NCBI GenBank assembly: GCA_027622715.1
Contig: JAQBYN010000001.1
Coordinates: 1-64,000, forward strand
From: Pseudomonadota bacterium
GTDB taxonomy: Bacteria; Pseudomonadota; Alphaproteobacteria; SHVP01
Direction: 5' to 3'
Length of the DNA stretch: 64,000 nt
Shown: in pieces, positions 25,465 through 34,359 of the stretch
Numbering within the stretch: the stretch's first letter is position 1
How the letters are laid out: each line of letters starts with the position of its first letter
The notes under the pieces: generated by a model
Told to the model about the DNA's origin: nothing
Seen by the model: only the letters and a program-made list of their open reading frames with translations
The model's database searches: none
Position numbers and translations under genes: made by a program

Positions 25465-26484
25465 TCGACGAGGAAACGGACCGGGCCGGCGAGCGCGAGA
25501 ACGCTTTCATCATCTGGACCGTGCCAGTAGAGACAGGCTTCAGCCGTCACGCTTTGCCCGCCGCCCACGCCCAACGGTTCAGCGAGACGCAGATCGACAC
25601 GGCGCGAACCTGACGCGACGTCCAGCGTCGCGTCAGCCTGAACCATGTGTGGCTGGCTTTCGTCGACATAAGAGATCGTGAATCGACTCTGCAGCATTCC
25701 CGATTGGGCCGGGCGCGCCAAATCTAGGCCGATGCCATGCACGGGTTGACCGAGAGTTGCACCGGCGCTGTAAAGATGCCGCCCGATCCCTGGATAATCG
25801 GGCCCGGCAAGCACCAGGAACGGCGGCCCTTCAAACGACGGTCGCATTGAGGTGAACGCCGCCGCAGGGCTGTGACCGGCGATCGCGCCGCCGATCTCGC
25901 GCCATTCGGGGCGGAGTTGAAGGAAGTCTTTCACCGCGTTGAACACCGGCGCCTGGGTGGAGTCGTCAACAAGAATCACTGCACCCGGACCGGCAAATCG
26001 CGCGCAATTGAGTAGATCGGCGAGCGCGGCAGTGTGCCGGTGGTCACCGTCCACGATACAGAGGTCAAACCAGAACTCTTTTCTGTGGAGGAATGTCACG
26101 AACAAGTCGGCTGCGCTGTAGGGCAGGAACATGGTTGCATCGCGCATCGCGCATCGGCTGCGGCCATGTCGCTATTTCCGCCTCGACATACGGCGCGCGC
26201 GCACCATTGCTGTCAATCGTCAGAACCATGCCGCGGCCTTGGACGGCGTCGGCGAGAACTTTCGCCCCGCCGCCAAAATAGGTGCCAATCTCCAAAACTG
26301 AACGGGCGTCGAGCACCTGTACTGTTTCGTGGAGGAAAGCTAGCGCGCTTGGCGCGAGAAGAGATTTGCTCTCCGCGCCAGCGAATTCTGCGCATTTTTT
26401 GTGATAAGACTCGGACGACAGAATCGCGCCGATGGTGTCCGCGACATCGCAGTTGGCGTCGTTGGCCGGTGATAGGTTTTGCAT
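25461..26484 (-). pseudogene. Class I SAM methyltransferase-like gene, frameshifted by a 7-bp repeat
   Basis: The upstream frame (ATG at 26484 after GGAG) gives SVLEIGTYFGGGAKVLADAV, a methyltransferase motif I, and VLTIDSNG, then reads out of frame near 26150. The downstream frame continues with DLFVTFLHRKEFWFDLCIVDGDHRH and VILVDDST, the next parts of the same fold, down to 25461. The two frames meet at a 7-bp tandem repeat; removing one unit joins them into one protein of about 338 residues. The fold resembles class I or cephalosporin-hydroxylase-like methyltransferases (VDGDH). Inactivated, phase-switched, or a sequencing error. Confidence 0.8.
26136..26156. repeat. Three copies of a 7-bp tandem repeat (cgcatcg, first copy tgcatcg)
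   Basis: The units tgcatcg (26136-26142), cgcatcg (26143-26149) and cgcatcg (26150-26156) are contiguous. They sit exactly at the reading-frame change of the methyltransferase pseudogene. Seven is not a multiple of three, so gain or loss of a copy by slipped-strand mispairing changes the frame. Confidence 0.9.
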
Positions 26485-26770
26485 GGCCGCTCCTTCGCCG
26501 ACGATCCTTGGGCTTTTTGATGAAGAAACGGTTAACGCCGAGGCCGTCGTATCAAGAGCGGCATCGCCGACTATCTTCAAAGTACGGATGTCCTGATAGA
26601 ATGACTTGGCGCGATCTTGACCGGATCAAGAACGGAAACGACGATTGTTCGCAATGGCCTCCCCCATCCGTCTTTGAGGATTTCATCGCTCTTTATCGAA
26701 ACCCCGCCGGACAGACCGACACCAGGCGCCTTCTTGGGCGCAATGCTCGGGCAGACGCCGTGAGCCGTCC

Positions 26771-27247
26771 ATGAAACGCGATTGGGTCGCCGGCATTCTC
26801 CTTCTGTCGGCGGCACCGCTATTGCTGGTGGGGTTGTGGTTGCCGGTCATTTCGGTCCGCAGCATGCTGGTCTTCGCGCGTGACTTCTCGCTCATCGACG
26901 GGGTCGCGGAATTCTGGCGCAGCGGCAACTACGTCCTTTTTGCGATTATTGGGGTCTTCACGGTGCTATTGCCAACCATGAAGATTGGCACGGGCCTGCT
27001 GGTTTGGTCGCTTGGACTGACCCATGGATGGGCACCGGCGCTCGTGACGCAGTTTGATCGCATCTCGCGGTGGTCGATGCTGGATGTCCTGGTGGTGGCG
27101 CTGACCATCCTTTTGCTCGAGGGAACTTTGGTGACACGCGGCGATATCGGCCTGGGGTTTGTTTTCTTTGGCGGGGCCGTCATCCTGTCGACCATGGCCA
27201 CGCACCGTATTGCCCAGTGGCGCCCGCCTGCCGACGATCGGATATGA
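26771..27247 (+). CDS. Paraquat-inducible protein A-like membrane protein
   Basis: A 158-residue integral membrane protein with about four helices. Features typical of the PqiA domain are LLVGLWLPVISVRS near the start, FSLIDGVAEFWRSGNY, VFTVLLPTMKIGTGLLVW and RWSMLDVLVVALTILLLEG. PqiA proteins work with MCE-domain proteins in envelope lipid transport; this single-domain copy is far from the MCE operon at 47-50 kb. It is followed after 7 bp by the CoA-transferase genes, possibly only by chance. Confidence 0.88.
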   Translation: MKRDWVAGILLLSAAPLLLVGLWLPVISVRSMLVFARDFSLIDGVAEFWRSGNYVLFAIIGVFTVLLPTMKIGTGLLVWSLGLTHGWAPALVTQFDRISRWSMLDVLVVALTILLLEGTLVTRGDIGLGFVFFGGAVILSTMATHRIAQWRPPADDRI

Positions 27248-27254
27248 TGCCGGC

Positions 27255-28076
27255 ATGACGACCTGGACCACCGTCGACGAGGTTGCCAGCATGATCCCCG
27301 ATGGATCGGCGTTGGCGCTGATCCGCGACGGGTGCGGCGTGGCCATGAGCGCAACACGCGCCCTCATCCGTCGGGGCGTGCGCGATCTACGCCTTGTCAA
27401 TGTACCAACGGGCGGAATCCAGACTGACCTGCTGATCGGTGCGGGTTGCGTGGCCGAACTGGAAACCTCCGGCGTTTCGTTGGGCGAATACGGGCCCGCG
27501 GGTCGGTTCGCACAGGCCGTGACCAGCGGCACGCTGACCCTCAAGGAGGCAACCTGCCCGGCCATTCACGCCGGCCTCCAAGCCGCCGAGAAGGGTGCAC
27601 CGTTTCTGCCGCTGCGCGGCGTTCTCGGCTCGGACATTCTGCGATTTCGACCCGATTGGCGGGTCATCAACAACCCGTTGAACGATGCGGCAGAAGACCC
27701 CGTCGTGGTCATCCCGGCGATCACGCCCGACATTGCGCTGTTCCACTGTGCGATGGCGGACGACGCGGGCAATGTCTGGGTCGGCCGCGAGCGCGACCTC
27801 ATAACGATGGCGCACGCCGCGCGCCAAACCCTGGTGACGGTCGAACGTCGCTATCCCGGCAATTTGTTTGATGACGCGGCGTTGGCTGCCGGAACATTGT
27901 CGTCATTTTACGTGACCGCCGTCGCGCCTGCGGCTGAGGGCTGCAAGCCGCTTGGCTTCACCGGCCATTACGGCGAGGACGAAGACGCATTGCGCGCCTA
28001 TGCCAAGGCGTCCCGGCGCGACGCCGAGTTCGCGACATATCTCGCCGCGTATGCAACCGCGCCTGCAGCCGTATGA
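27255..28076 (+). CDS. CoA-transferase family subunit A
   Basis: A 273-residue protein of the class I CoA-transferase alpha-type fold. It contains IPDGSALAL, NVPTGGIQTDLLIGAGCVAELETSGVSLGEYGPAG, KGAPFLPLRGVLGSDILR and NPLNDAAEDPVVVIPAI. Together with the next gene it should transfer CoA between acids, or hydrolyse a ring as IpdAB does in steroid catabolism. The start ATG is 7 bp after the PqiA stop. Its stop overlaps the start of subunit B by four bases. Confidence 0.87.
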   Translation: MTTWTTVDEVASMIPDGSALALIRDGCGVAMSATRALIRRGVRDLRLVNVPTGGIQTDLLIGAGCVAELETSGVSLGEYGPAGRFAQAVTSGTLTLKEATCPAIHAGLQAAEKGAPFLPLRGVLGSDILRFRPDWRVINNPLNDAAEDPVVVIPAITPDIALFHCAMADDAGNVWVGRERDLITMAHAARQTLVTVERRYPGNLFDDAALAAGTLSSFYVTAVAPAAEGCKPLGFTGHYGEDEDALRAYAKASRRDAEFATYLAAYATAPAAV

Positions 28077-28807
28077 CTAATTTCAATCGTCATGAATTGC
28101 TGATCGCGACGATGGCGCGGCTGCTTATTGGCACGCGCCACATCGCCGTCGGGGTTTCGTCGCCGATCCCCGCATCCGCCGCGCTGTTGACGCGGCATCA
28201 ATCGAACGGCGCGACACGCGTATCGATCCTCGGCGACCCCAGCAATACGTTTTGGTCGGATGGGGGCAAAGAATTGTTCGATTGCGCCGCGCAGGGACGG
28301 ATCGACGCCTTCTTTTTTTCCGGCGGCCAAATTGACGGCGCGGGCAACATCAATCTCGTCGGCATCGGGGACTATCCGCGCTCGACCGTACGCTTTGGCG
28401 GCTCCTACGGATCGGCATTTTTGTACTACATGATCCCGCGCATCATTCTGTTCCGGCCCGATCACGATCCCCGCGTCTTGGTTCCGAAGGTTGATTTCAT
28501 CAGCGCCGCCGGGACCAGCCCGCCGGGGGTATGGCGGCGGGGCGGGCCCTATGCCCTGGTCACCGGAAAAGCGGTATTTCATTTCGACTCAAACGAGGGC
28601 CGCTTCACGCTGCAGTCGGTGCACCCCGGCGAGACGTTGCCCGACATTCAGGCGACGACCGGCTTTGCGTTCGATGTCGCCCCGGACTTGAGCGAGACCG
28701 AATCACCTGATGCGACAACGCTGAGCCTCATCCGCGGCAGCGTGGGGCGAGAAATTGCCGCGACCTATCCAAAGTTCGCGCGCGAATCGCTGGGCATTGC
28801 GGCATGA
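28073..28807 (+). CDS. CoA-transferase family subunit B
   Basis: A 244-residue beta-type subunit starting in an ATGA overlap with subunit A. Visible are GVSSPIPASAALLTRH, FFSGGQIDGAGNINLVGIGDYPRSTVRFGGSYG and PPGVWRRGGPYALVTG. The SENG motif carrying the catalytic Glu of classical CoA-transferases is not seen. This agrees with IpdB-like or other atypical members, so either Glu in subunit A is used or the activity differs. A four-base overlap couples it to the CaiB gene. Confidence 0.87.
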   Translation: MTNFNRHELLIATMARLLIGTRHIAVGVSSPIPASAALLTRHQSNGATRVSILGDPSNTFWSDGGKELFDCAAQGRIDAFFFSGGQIDGAGNINLVGIGDYPRSTVRFGGSYGSAFLYYMIPRIILFRPDHDPRVLVPKVDFISAAGTSPPGVWRRGGPYALVTGKAVFHFDSNEGRFTLQSVHPGETLPDIQATTGFAFDVAPDLSETESPDATTLSLIRGSVGREIAATYPKFARESLGIAA

Positions 28808-29997
28808 CGCGGGCGCTGGAAGGCATGAAGGTCGTTGATCTGTCGCGCGTCTTGGGTGGGCCCTATTGCACTCAGATGCTTGCTGACCACGGCGCCGACG
28901 TGATTAAGGTCGAGCCGCCCCAGGGCGACGAGACACGGGAATGGGGACCGCCGTTCGCGCACGGCCTGAGCGCCTACTTCGCCAGTCTGAACCGCAACAA
29001 GCGCAGCCTTGCCTTGGACCTGTCAAAGGACGAAGGCCGTGCGGTTCTGATGCGGATGTTGGAATCGGCCGATATCGTGATCGAGAACTTTAAGGTTGGG
29101 ACGATGGAGCGCTGGGGGATTGGACCTGACACGCTGCAGCAGCGCTTTCCTAAACTGATCCATGCGCGCATCACTGGTTTCGGCAGCGAAGGTCCACTGG
29201 GTGGGATGCCGGGCTACGACGGCGCCGTTCAGGCCTGGTCCGGCTTGCTCAGTGTCAACGGCGATCCCGGCACGGGGCCCGTGCGCGTTGGCGTGTCCAT
29301 CGTCGACATGGTCACCGGGTTGAACACCGCCATCGGCATTCTGATGGCGGTCGAAGAGCGGCACCGCTCCGGCACCGGCCAGTTCCTTGAAGTCACGCTC
29401 TACGATGCTGCGCTGTCTATCCTGCTGCCTTACCCGCACAACTGGTTCATATCCGACCAACCGCCCAAAATGATGGGCAACCGTAGTCCCAATATCGCGC
29501 CGTATGACCTATTCCCGACCGCCGGGCACGACCTCTTTCTCGCGGTCGGCAATGACCGGCAGTTCCAGCGCCTGTGCACCGAATTGGGGCAACCCGAGAT
29601 TGCCGACGATCCACGCTTTGCGACCAACGCGGACCGGCTGGATCATCAAGCCGAATTGCGCGCGGTGTTAGAAGGGCCCCTGTCCGCCCATGACGGGGAG
29701 GCCTTGGCCAAGCGCCTTATGGCGGTCGGTATCCCGGCCGGGGCGGTCCTTTCGGTGCCTGATGCCATGAACCATCCCCACACCGCGCATCGAAATATGA
29801 TTGTCGATGCGGGCCGAGTTCGCACGATTGGGACCCCCATCAAGTTCGGCCGGACGCCCGCCGGGGTCCCCACCGAACCTCCCGCTTTTGGCGCCCATAG
29901 CGCAGTTATCCTCGCCGAGTTCGGCTTTGGACCTGAGGAGATCGAGACCCTCAGGGCAACCGGCGTTACCCCCGAGACCACGCGAAAATTGACCTGA
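28804..29997 (+). CDS. CaiB/BaiF family (type III) CoA-transferase
   Basis: A 397-residue enzyme. The signatures are MKVVDLSRVLGGPYCTQMLADHGADVIKVEPPQGDETREW, NRNKRSLALDLSKDEGR, MPGYDGAVQAWSGL, with the region of the catalytic Asp, and VSIVDMVTGL. Type III enzymes move CoA between acyl acceptors. Having it next to a type I pair with four-base overlaps means two different CoA-transfer steps are co-expressed. This fits activation and recycling of acid intermediates in an uncharacterised degradation pathway (inference). Confidence 0.92.
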   Translation: MTRALEGMKVVDLSRVLGGPYCTQMLADHGADVIKVEPPQGDETREWGPPFAHGLSAYFASLNRNKRSLALDLSKDEGRAVLMRMLESADIVIENFKVGTMERWGIGPDTLQQRFPKLIHARITGFGSEGPLGGMPGYDGAVQAWSGLLSVNGDPGTGPVRVGVSIVDMVTGLNTAIGILMAVEERHRSGTGQFLEVTLYDAALSILLPYPHNWFISDQPPKMMGNRSPNIAPYDLFPTAGHDLFLAVGNDRQFQRLCTELGQPEIADDPRFATNADRLDHQAELRAVLEGPLSAHDGEALAKRLMAVGIPAGAVLSVPDAMNHPHTAHRNMIVDAGRVRTIGTPIKFGRTPAGVPTEPPAFGAHSAVILAEFGFGPEEIETLRATGVTPETTRKLT

Positions 29998-30131
29998 ATC
30001 AGCGAATTGGCAGCGTTGCCGGCCCAGAATGCGCGCAGCATGATCGCCCCGGCGGGCATTTCCGGTTCGGGCGGACCGTTGTGATATATTGACCGCAGAT
30101 AAATCGCCTTCCGGCGCAGGAGACTAAAGCA

Positions 30132-31295
30132 ATGACCCAGCCCAACGTGACGACGTGGCGTGGATACGGGAAGCACGAAATGCTTGTCGACACCAACCAC
30201 GACGAAGCATCCCGCATAGATTTCATGATGAATCTGTTCAAGCACATGGGATCCGAGATTTGGCCGGGACACCGCAAGCTTTACGAAAACAAAGTTGAGC
30301 CCGCTTTCAAGAAGGCGCATGGCCGCAAACCTAAGGATCGGCACGAAGTCCGCGAGGTCATGCTTGACGAAGAGTACTTTCGTCTTTGGAGCATGCTGCG
30401 CGTTTATGCGCAGGAGAACATCTACAGCGAGCGCCGCAACATTGTTGAACGGCAGCTCGACGATTTGGTCGCGCGGGCGAAACCCCGCGAGTCGGACAAG
30501 GGTACCGTCGAGATCGACCCAAATTTCGTCGCGCCGCGCTATCAAACGAACCTCGACATGCATTGGATGCCAGGCGGCTACGCGAACGAAGTCACGCAAG
30601 ACGATGTCGCGGCGGGTGCGATGTACGACACCGGCGGGCTATATGTTTCAACCGGCGGGATGTTCGGCAAATACAACAACGGCGCCGCGTATGCGGTAGT
30701 GGCCTGGATTCAAGAGAACTTCCCGCGCCTGAAGCCCAAGCGCATTCTCGATCAGGGTTGCACGGTGGGCCACAACACGCTCCCCTATAAGGACGCTTGG
30801 CCTGATGCGGAAGTGATCGGTATCGACATTGGCGGTCCCGGCCTGCGCTACGCGCACCGGCGTGCCGAAAGCCTGGGCTACAAGGTCACGTTTTCACAGC
30901 AAAACGCGGAGGCGACTAAGTACGAGGACGAGTCCTTCGACATGGTGCTGTCGACGATGTTCTTGCATGAAACGTCGAACAAGGCGGTCTACAACATCGT
31001 CAAAGAGAACCGGCGTCTGTTGAAGCCGGGCGGGCTGATGTTGCACGTGGAGCAGCCGCCGTTTGAAAAGATCGCCGAGCCATTCGATCAACTCATGAAG
31101 GATTGGGACACCCACAACAATAACGAACCGTTCTGGGGCCGGATGCACGATATGGACCTCGAGGACGTGGCGTTGCGGGCCGGTTTCAAGAAGAGCGATA
31201 TCGTCCAGACGTTTGCACCGACGGTTACGCCGACGGAGAGCGACAAGTACAATCGCGGCAATGGTCAGTGGTTTATGTTTGCCGCGACCAAATAG
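30132..31295 (+). CDS. SAM-dependent methyltransferase, paralogue 3 of 3, with extra N-terminal domain
   Basis: A 387-residue paralogue of the proteins at 7558 and 18620. The N-terminal domain holds VEPAF-x(4)-GRKPKDRHEVREVM (55-77) and HWMPGGY (144-150). The core has RILDQGCTVGHNT (204-216), with the same GCTxGHN loop as paralogue 1, then SQQNAEATKYEDESFDMVLSTMFLHET and KPGGLMLHVE. CAGGAGACTAAAGCA precedes the ATG. It is monocistronic, with a terminator right after it. The methyl acceptor is unknown. Confidence 0.9.
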   Translation: MTQPNVTTWRGYGKHEMLVDTNHDEASRIDFMMNLFKHMGSEIWPGHRKLYENKVEPAFKKAHGRKPKDRHEVREVMLDEEYFRLWSMLRVYAQENIYSERRNIVERQLDDLVARAKPRESDKGTVEIDPNFVAPRYQTNLDMHWMPGGYANEVTQDDVAAGAMYDTGGLYVSTGGMFGKYNNGAAYAVVAWIQENFPRLKPKRILDQGCTVGHNTLPYKDAWPDAEVIGIDIGGPGLRYAHRRAESLGYKVTFSQQNAEATKYEDESFDMVLSTMFLHETSNKAVYNIVKENRRLLKPGGLMLHVEQPPFEKIAEPFDQLMKDWDTHNNNEPFWGRMHDMDLEDVALRAGFKKSDIVQTFAPTVTPTESDKYNRGNGQWFMFAATK

Positions 31296-31317
31296 AGCGA
31301 CGCAAATCGATGAGAGA

Positions 31318-31343
31318 AGGGGCGCTCCGGCGTCCCTTTTTTT
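31318..31343 (+). terminator. Rho-independent terminator after methyltransferase 3
   Basis: AGGGGCGC (31318-31325) pairs with GCGTCCCT (31330-31337), with one G-U pair, around a TCCG loop. A run of seven T ends at 31343. It lies 22 bp after the methyltransferase stop and just before the convergent gene's stop at 31348. Confidence 0.85.
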
Positions 31344-31347
31344 GCGT

Positions 31348-32652
31348 CTAATCTCTAGAGTTCGAGGCATCGCCGACCGTCGGTTCGACGGTGGGTTGTG
31401 GCGGCGGACTTGTCTCAAGCGCCGTAGGGACGTCGGCCGGTGGCTGCGTAGGGGCGGCGCCTGATACCGCCCCGCCGCGCGGACCCGCCGCGTTGGCGCC
31501 GCCGTCTCGTCGCGCCACGGCATCCGTTACAGCCCGCTGGGCGGCCTCTGACTGCCGCAACAGCAGGGCATCGGAGGACGACGGCCTGTCTGTCGCGCGG
31601 GTCGCTGTCGCGTCCCGAAGGGCATCTCGCGCAGTTTCGCGTGCCGCCTGTTGCTCGCGGTGCAGGGTCCGAACGTCGTCCAATGATCGGCGCGGTGCGC
31701 CGATGCCGGATCTCTGGATGCTGTCGACCACGATGGCCCGCCCGAGGACCGCCCGACCGAGGATCGATACGCGGGCGCCAGGTACGGCCTCGGCAGCACC
31801 GCGCACCTGGCTCTGGAGACTTTGGATCGCGTAGCGGCCAACTCGAAAATCGTCCTGATCAAGATCACCACTCACAATCCCCTCGATCGACACCACGCCG
31901 ACTCGACCGCCGAACGGCACCTCAGGTTCAACCGTGATGCTGGACGCGACCAGGCCCAGCTCGGACAACGGTCCGGTCACGACCACCGCCGAGCCATTTT
32001 GCACGGGTCCGTCGCTGACAATCGTCAGGCCGCCGACGGCGAAGCGACCGGGCGCTGCTTCTCGGGCGATGCCACGGACCACCGCGACGCCGGCTTCTGC
32101 ACGGTCCACCCGCGATGCCAGGATTCGCCCCTGCGAATCCCGCAATCCATTGACTTCCAGCCAAGCGCCCGCGGCCACGTCGAGCGGCCCCGCAGCCGGG
32201 TCGAGGACAACCTCCTGCCCGGCAACCACAATTATCGTGCCGCCCTCACTGGATTGCTGGAGTGGCCCGACGACGGCAGGCTGGATTTCGATGGAGTCGG
32301 TACCAAGTTGACCGTCGCGTTCAACCGCGATTAACGCGACAACTTGTCCGATCTTGAGGTCCTGCGTGTCGCGCGACCGACCGTTTGACGTCACGGTCGC
32401 AGCCTGCGGGAACTCGACTTCGAAACCGTTGACGAAGATCGACCCGAATCCCGTTATGGTGCCGACGATACCGGTGCCGACGATACCGGTGCCACCGATA
32501 CCGCGATCATCCCCGCTAATGCCGGTGCCGCCAATGCCACGGTCGCCGGCAATCCTGAGCTCGCCAAAGGGCGTGCAGGCGCCGAGTACGATGATCACCA
32601 AGGCCGACAACACCCGGATGTAGGATTTGGCAATGGCTCGCGGGTTATTCAT
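31348..32652 (-). CDS. DUF5666-domain lipoprotein
   Basis: A 434-residue exported protein with lipobox LVIIVLGAC near residue 25. A Gly-rich segment with repeats of (D)RGIGGTGI and GIVGTGIVGT follows. Then come several beta-barrel-like DUF5666 modules (GFGSIFVNGFEVEF, LKIGQVVALIAVE, GAWLEVNGLRDSQGRILASRVD, GIVSGDLDQDDFRVG). The C-terminal third is Ala/Arg/Pro-rich and probably disordered. Its ATG overlaps the stop of the upstream DUF6502 gene (ATGAATAA), a pairing I know from other proteobacteria. Function unknown; envelope location is inferred. Confidence 0.87.
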   Translation of the reverse strand: MNNPRAIAKSYIRVLSALVIIVLGACTPFGELRIAGDRGIGGTGISGDDRGIGGTGIVGTGIVGTITGFGSIFVNGFEVEFPQAATVTSNGRSRDTQDLKIGQVVALIAVERDGQLGTDSIEIQPAVVGPLQQSSEGGTIIVVAGQEVVLDPAAGPLDVAAGAWLEVNGLRDSQGRILASRVDRAEAGVAVVRGIAREAAPGRFAVGGLTIVSDGPVQNGSAVVVTGPLSELGLVASSITVEPEVPFGGRVGVVSIEGIVSGDLDQDDFRVGRYAIQSLQSQVRGAAEAVPGARVSILGRAVLGRAIVVDSIQRSGIGAPRRSLDDVRTLHREQQAARETARDALRDATATRATDRPSSSDALLLRQSEAAQRAVTDAVARRDGGANAAGPRGGAVSGAAPTQPPADVPTALETSPPPQPTVEPTVGDASNSRD

Positions 32653-33499
32653 CGCCGTCCTCGACAGTCGGCGTATCGACATCGCGCGTCTCGTAGAAAT
32701 AGACGCCGAAGGTCATTCGGCGCGCGGCATTCGCGTCGCCAGCGTCCTCGTCGGCGAGCCGTAGGGCCTCACGATTGACCTTGAGCAGCGCCTCGTTGCC
32801 GAGTTTCCTGGCCAACGACTCTAGGCGCACGACCGACTTTGGCGTCAAGGCGTCGTAGAAGACCGCTCGTTCCATATGCCGCGGTTCCTCGGCGAAAAGA
32901 TTCTCGGTCGATGCCGCGACGTGATCCCTAAGATTCCGCCCGAAAAAGTGGGCGCTTTCGTCGAAGCCGGCGCGGGGCACGAACGCGTCGGCATTGAGAC
33001 ACACCCGATCGTCTGAATCGATGTGGACCACGCCTAAGCGCAGCCATTCATCAAGGATGGCGCGGGCCCGTAAATCGGTGCTGACCGAACGCACGAGGCT
33101 CTCGAAGGTTGGCACCCCTGCGTCGTCGTTTCGTCGTGGAAGCGGCACCGGGTGGCCGTCTGGGTCCGCATAATCCGGTGAGCCCGCCCAGACGCCGACA
33201 ATTCTGGAACCCAGTGAGGACGCTCTGGCTGACGGCGCGTCGTCGCTAGAACCGGACAAGCGCTTGACGTCCTTTCGGTGGACACCCGTTGCAAGACTGA
33301 TCCGACTTTGGGTCTGCGGTTCGCCAGCCTCCGATAGTTCCCTGTTGGCGACGTCGACGTAAATCTGTTTCAGGAGATCCGATAGCTGGGGAAAAGAAAG
33401 GCCATGGGCCATCAGGCCGCGCACGAGAGGCCGCAATAGCACTTTCAGTGCGCGGAGAAGCGCCGCGGGAGGGCTACCTGTGCCGCTGTTTCCTGACAT
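32645..33499 (-). CDS. DUF6502 family protein (putative regulator)
   Basis: A 284-residue soluble protein. The N-terminal helical part contains LKVLLRPLVRGLMAHGLSFPQLSDLLKQIYV and SRISLATGVHRKDVKRL, which looks like a helix-turn-helix. This suggests it is a DNA-binding protein (inference). The ATG at 33499 (MSGNSG) is chosen because the longer frame runs through the two palindromes upstream. It is the first gene of an operon with the DUF5666 lipoprotein. The natural proposal is that it binds the adjacent palindromes. Confidence 0.85.
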   Translation of the reverse strand: MSGNSGTGSPPAALLRALKVLLRPLVRGLMAHGLSFPQLSDLLKQIYVDVANRELSEAGEPQTQSRISLATGVHRKDVKRLSGSSDDAPSARASSLGSRIVGVWAGSPDYADPDGHPVPLPRRNDDAGVPTFESLVRSVSTDLRARAILDEWLRLGVVHIDSDDRVCLNADAFVPRAGFDESAHFFGRNLRDHVAASTENLFAEEPRHMERAVFYDALTPKSVVRLESLARKLGNEALLKVNREALRLADEDAGDANAARRMTFGVYFYETRDVDTPTVEDGDE

Positions 33500-33522
33500 T
33501 CCAAGAATATAGATTACTAGCC

Positions 33523-33570
33523 GTGTGAAAAATACCCACATGATCATTGACGTGGGAATATTTCCCACGT
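33523..33570. promoter_or_regulatory. Two related palindromic operator-like sites
   Basis: The downstream site (33550-33570) is a perfect inverted repeat with arms ACGTGGGAA and TTCCCACGT around TAT. The upstream site GTGTGAAAAATACCCAC (33523-33539) matches its 17-base core GTGGGAATATTTCCCAC at 13 of 17 positions. The centres are 29 bp apart, close to three helical turns. They lie between the divergent DUF6502 and pentapeptide-repeat genes, 24 bp from one start and about 49 bp from the other. Confidence 0.75.
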
Positions 33571-33618
33571 AACGTGGCGTGCATGGACCCGACCGATCTT
33601 GTCGAAAAGGACACCACG

Positions 33619-34359
33619 ATGCACACGCGGGCCAATGAATTGGGAACTTACACCGGCATGAAGATCAGCCGCCGGGATTTGGTGACCGTGCTGCAAAGTC
33701 ACCACCGGTTTGCCTGGGGATTTGCCGACGGGAAGCAGGCGCATTTCAAAAACTGCGACCTCACGCACCTTGATCTTGCCGGTGTTAATTTTCGCGCCGC
33801 TATCCTGACCGGGTGCGATTTGCGTCTGATGTCGTTGGTCGAAACAGATTTTCAGGACGCCCATTTGGCGGGGGCCCGCTTCGACGGCGCAAACTTGGAA
33901 GGCGCAAATTTCGAACGCGCCGACTTGCGGGGCGCTAGTTTTCGCAACGCTATCGCGACCGCGAGCTGCTTCCGGAAAGCAGATTTCCGCCCGCTCGCGA
34001 GTCATTCTGCCGATCTTTCACACGCCTGCATGGAGGCATGTGACTTCAGTTACGCCAGGCTTTCCGGTGCGCGACTCTGCGGCACACGACTGACCGACGG
34101 CACTTTCTGTCACGCCGACATGGCCGGGGCCACTCTGACACGTGCAGATCTGTCGCGCGCGGATCTGGCAAGCGCAAGCCTGCGAAACGCTGACTGCCGC
34201 GGCGCGCTCATGTTGGGTTCGATCATGAGGGCAACAAACATCCAAGGCGCCGAATTCTCGGGCACCGTGTGGGACGGCGGAAACGTTCTATTCACCTCGA
34301 TTTTTGGCGCATACCCCAGGCGCGACCGACGCGCAAAACAAACGGAGAGATACCAATGA
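33619..34359 (+). CDS. Pentapeptide-repeat protein
   Basis: A 246-residue protein. Residues about 55-215 consist of A(D/N)LxX-type pentapeptide repeats (for example ARFDGANLEGANFERADLRGASF, SRADLASASLRNADCRGALM), which fold into a right-handed quadrilateral beta-helix. Such helices can mimic DNA or act as scaffolds. The ATG at 33619 has AAAAGGA seven bases upstream; an earlier ATG (33583) is less supported. It diverges from the DUF6502 operon across two palindromes and overlaps the next gene by ATGA. Confidence 0.9.
   Translation: MHTRANELGTYTGMKISRRDLVTVLQSHHRFAWGFADGKQAHFKNCDLTHLDLAGVNFRAAILTGCDLRLMSLVETDFQDAHLAGARFDGANLEGANFERADLRGASFRNAIATASCFRKADFRPLASHSADLSHACMEACDFSYARLSGARLCGTRLTDGTFCHADMAGATLTRADLSRADLASASLRNADCRGALMLGSIMRATNIQGAEFSGTVWDGGNVLFTSIFGAYPRRDRRAKQTERYQ

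Noticed and set aside
31348-32652. Glycine-rich GIGGTGI repeats of the DUF5666 gene as a CRISPR-like or mobile repeat
   Set aside because: The repeats are short, in frame and within a coding region with no spacers; they are protein repeats.
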